Below, piece after piece: positions 5,793-5,825 of a DNA stretch of 5,825 nt (its first letter is position 1; each line of letters opens with the position of its first letter). The position numbers and the translations under genes are program-made. A model generated the notes under the pieces. It had not been told where the DNA came from and ran no database searches. It worked only from the letters and a program-made list of their open reading frames with translations. The DNA is from Treponema sp. (GTDB lineage Bacteria > Spirochaetota > Spirochaetia > Treponematales > Breznakiellaceae), in assembly GCA_009780545.1 (NCBI GenBank), contig WQZW01000107.1, positions 1 to 5,825 on the forward strand, written 5' to 3'.

Positions 5793-5825
5793 GTGCGGCT
5801 CCTTGCGTATAAAAATTGGATGTGC

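Noticed and set aside
5805..5825. glnN promoter in the AT-rich bases at the right edge
   Set aside because: TTTATA or TATACG lies only a few bases before the ribosome binding site, which would leave almost no leader, and the -35 position cannot be judged at the window edge.

Overview
The window looks like spirochaete chromosome, most likely a GC-rich Treponema or close relative. The strongest evidence is a full-length FlaA, the periplasmic flagellar sheath protein of spirochaetes. A full-length type III glutamine synthetase, a family found in several anaerobic lineages, fits. GC is high in the coding regions, and the promoter regions are noticeably AT-richer. Genus-level placement is inference from protein family memory, not from a search. 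Every gene I can support lies on the minus strand, so transcription runs from high to low coordinates.

Reading along the transcription direction: (1) 5792-3708 is glnN, a type III glutamine synthetase, with its start and ribosome binding site intact but its promoter beyond the right edge. (2) 3707-3243 is a gene-free stretch of about 465 bases holding a cluster of palindromes and short repeats, followed by a sigma-28-like promoter candidate. (3) 3242-2799 is a small uncharacterised gene of 147 codons, ending in a GC-rich hairpin. (4) 2579-1566 is flaA, with a near-perfect housekeeping promoter, a good ribosome binding site and a perfect-palindrome terminator. (5) 1412-135 is a RelA/SpoT-type alarmone synthetase fused to C-terminal TPR repeats, with no hydrolase domain. 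(6) 81-8 is tRNA-Arg(CCG), with its own promoter and no encoded CCA.

The genes are mostly separate transcription units: a promoter and/or hairpin can be drawn between each pair. The exception is the synthetase gene and tRNA-Arg, between which I see no terminator. The window combines nitrogen assimilation (GlnN), motility (FlaA) and starvation signalling (alarmone synthetase), but nothing in the sequence shows that these act as one system. I found no CRISPR array, transposase, integrase, toxin-antitoxin pair or defence locus. The most interesting points are the possible sigma-28 promoter before the unknown 147-residue gene upstream of flaA, the TPR-fused stand-alone synthetase, and the repeat cluster downstream of glnN.
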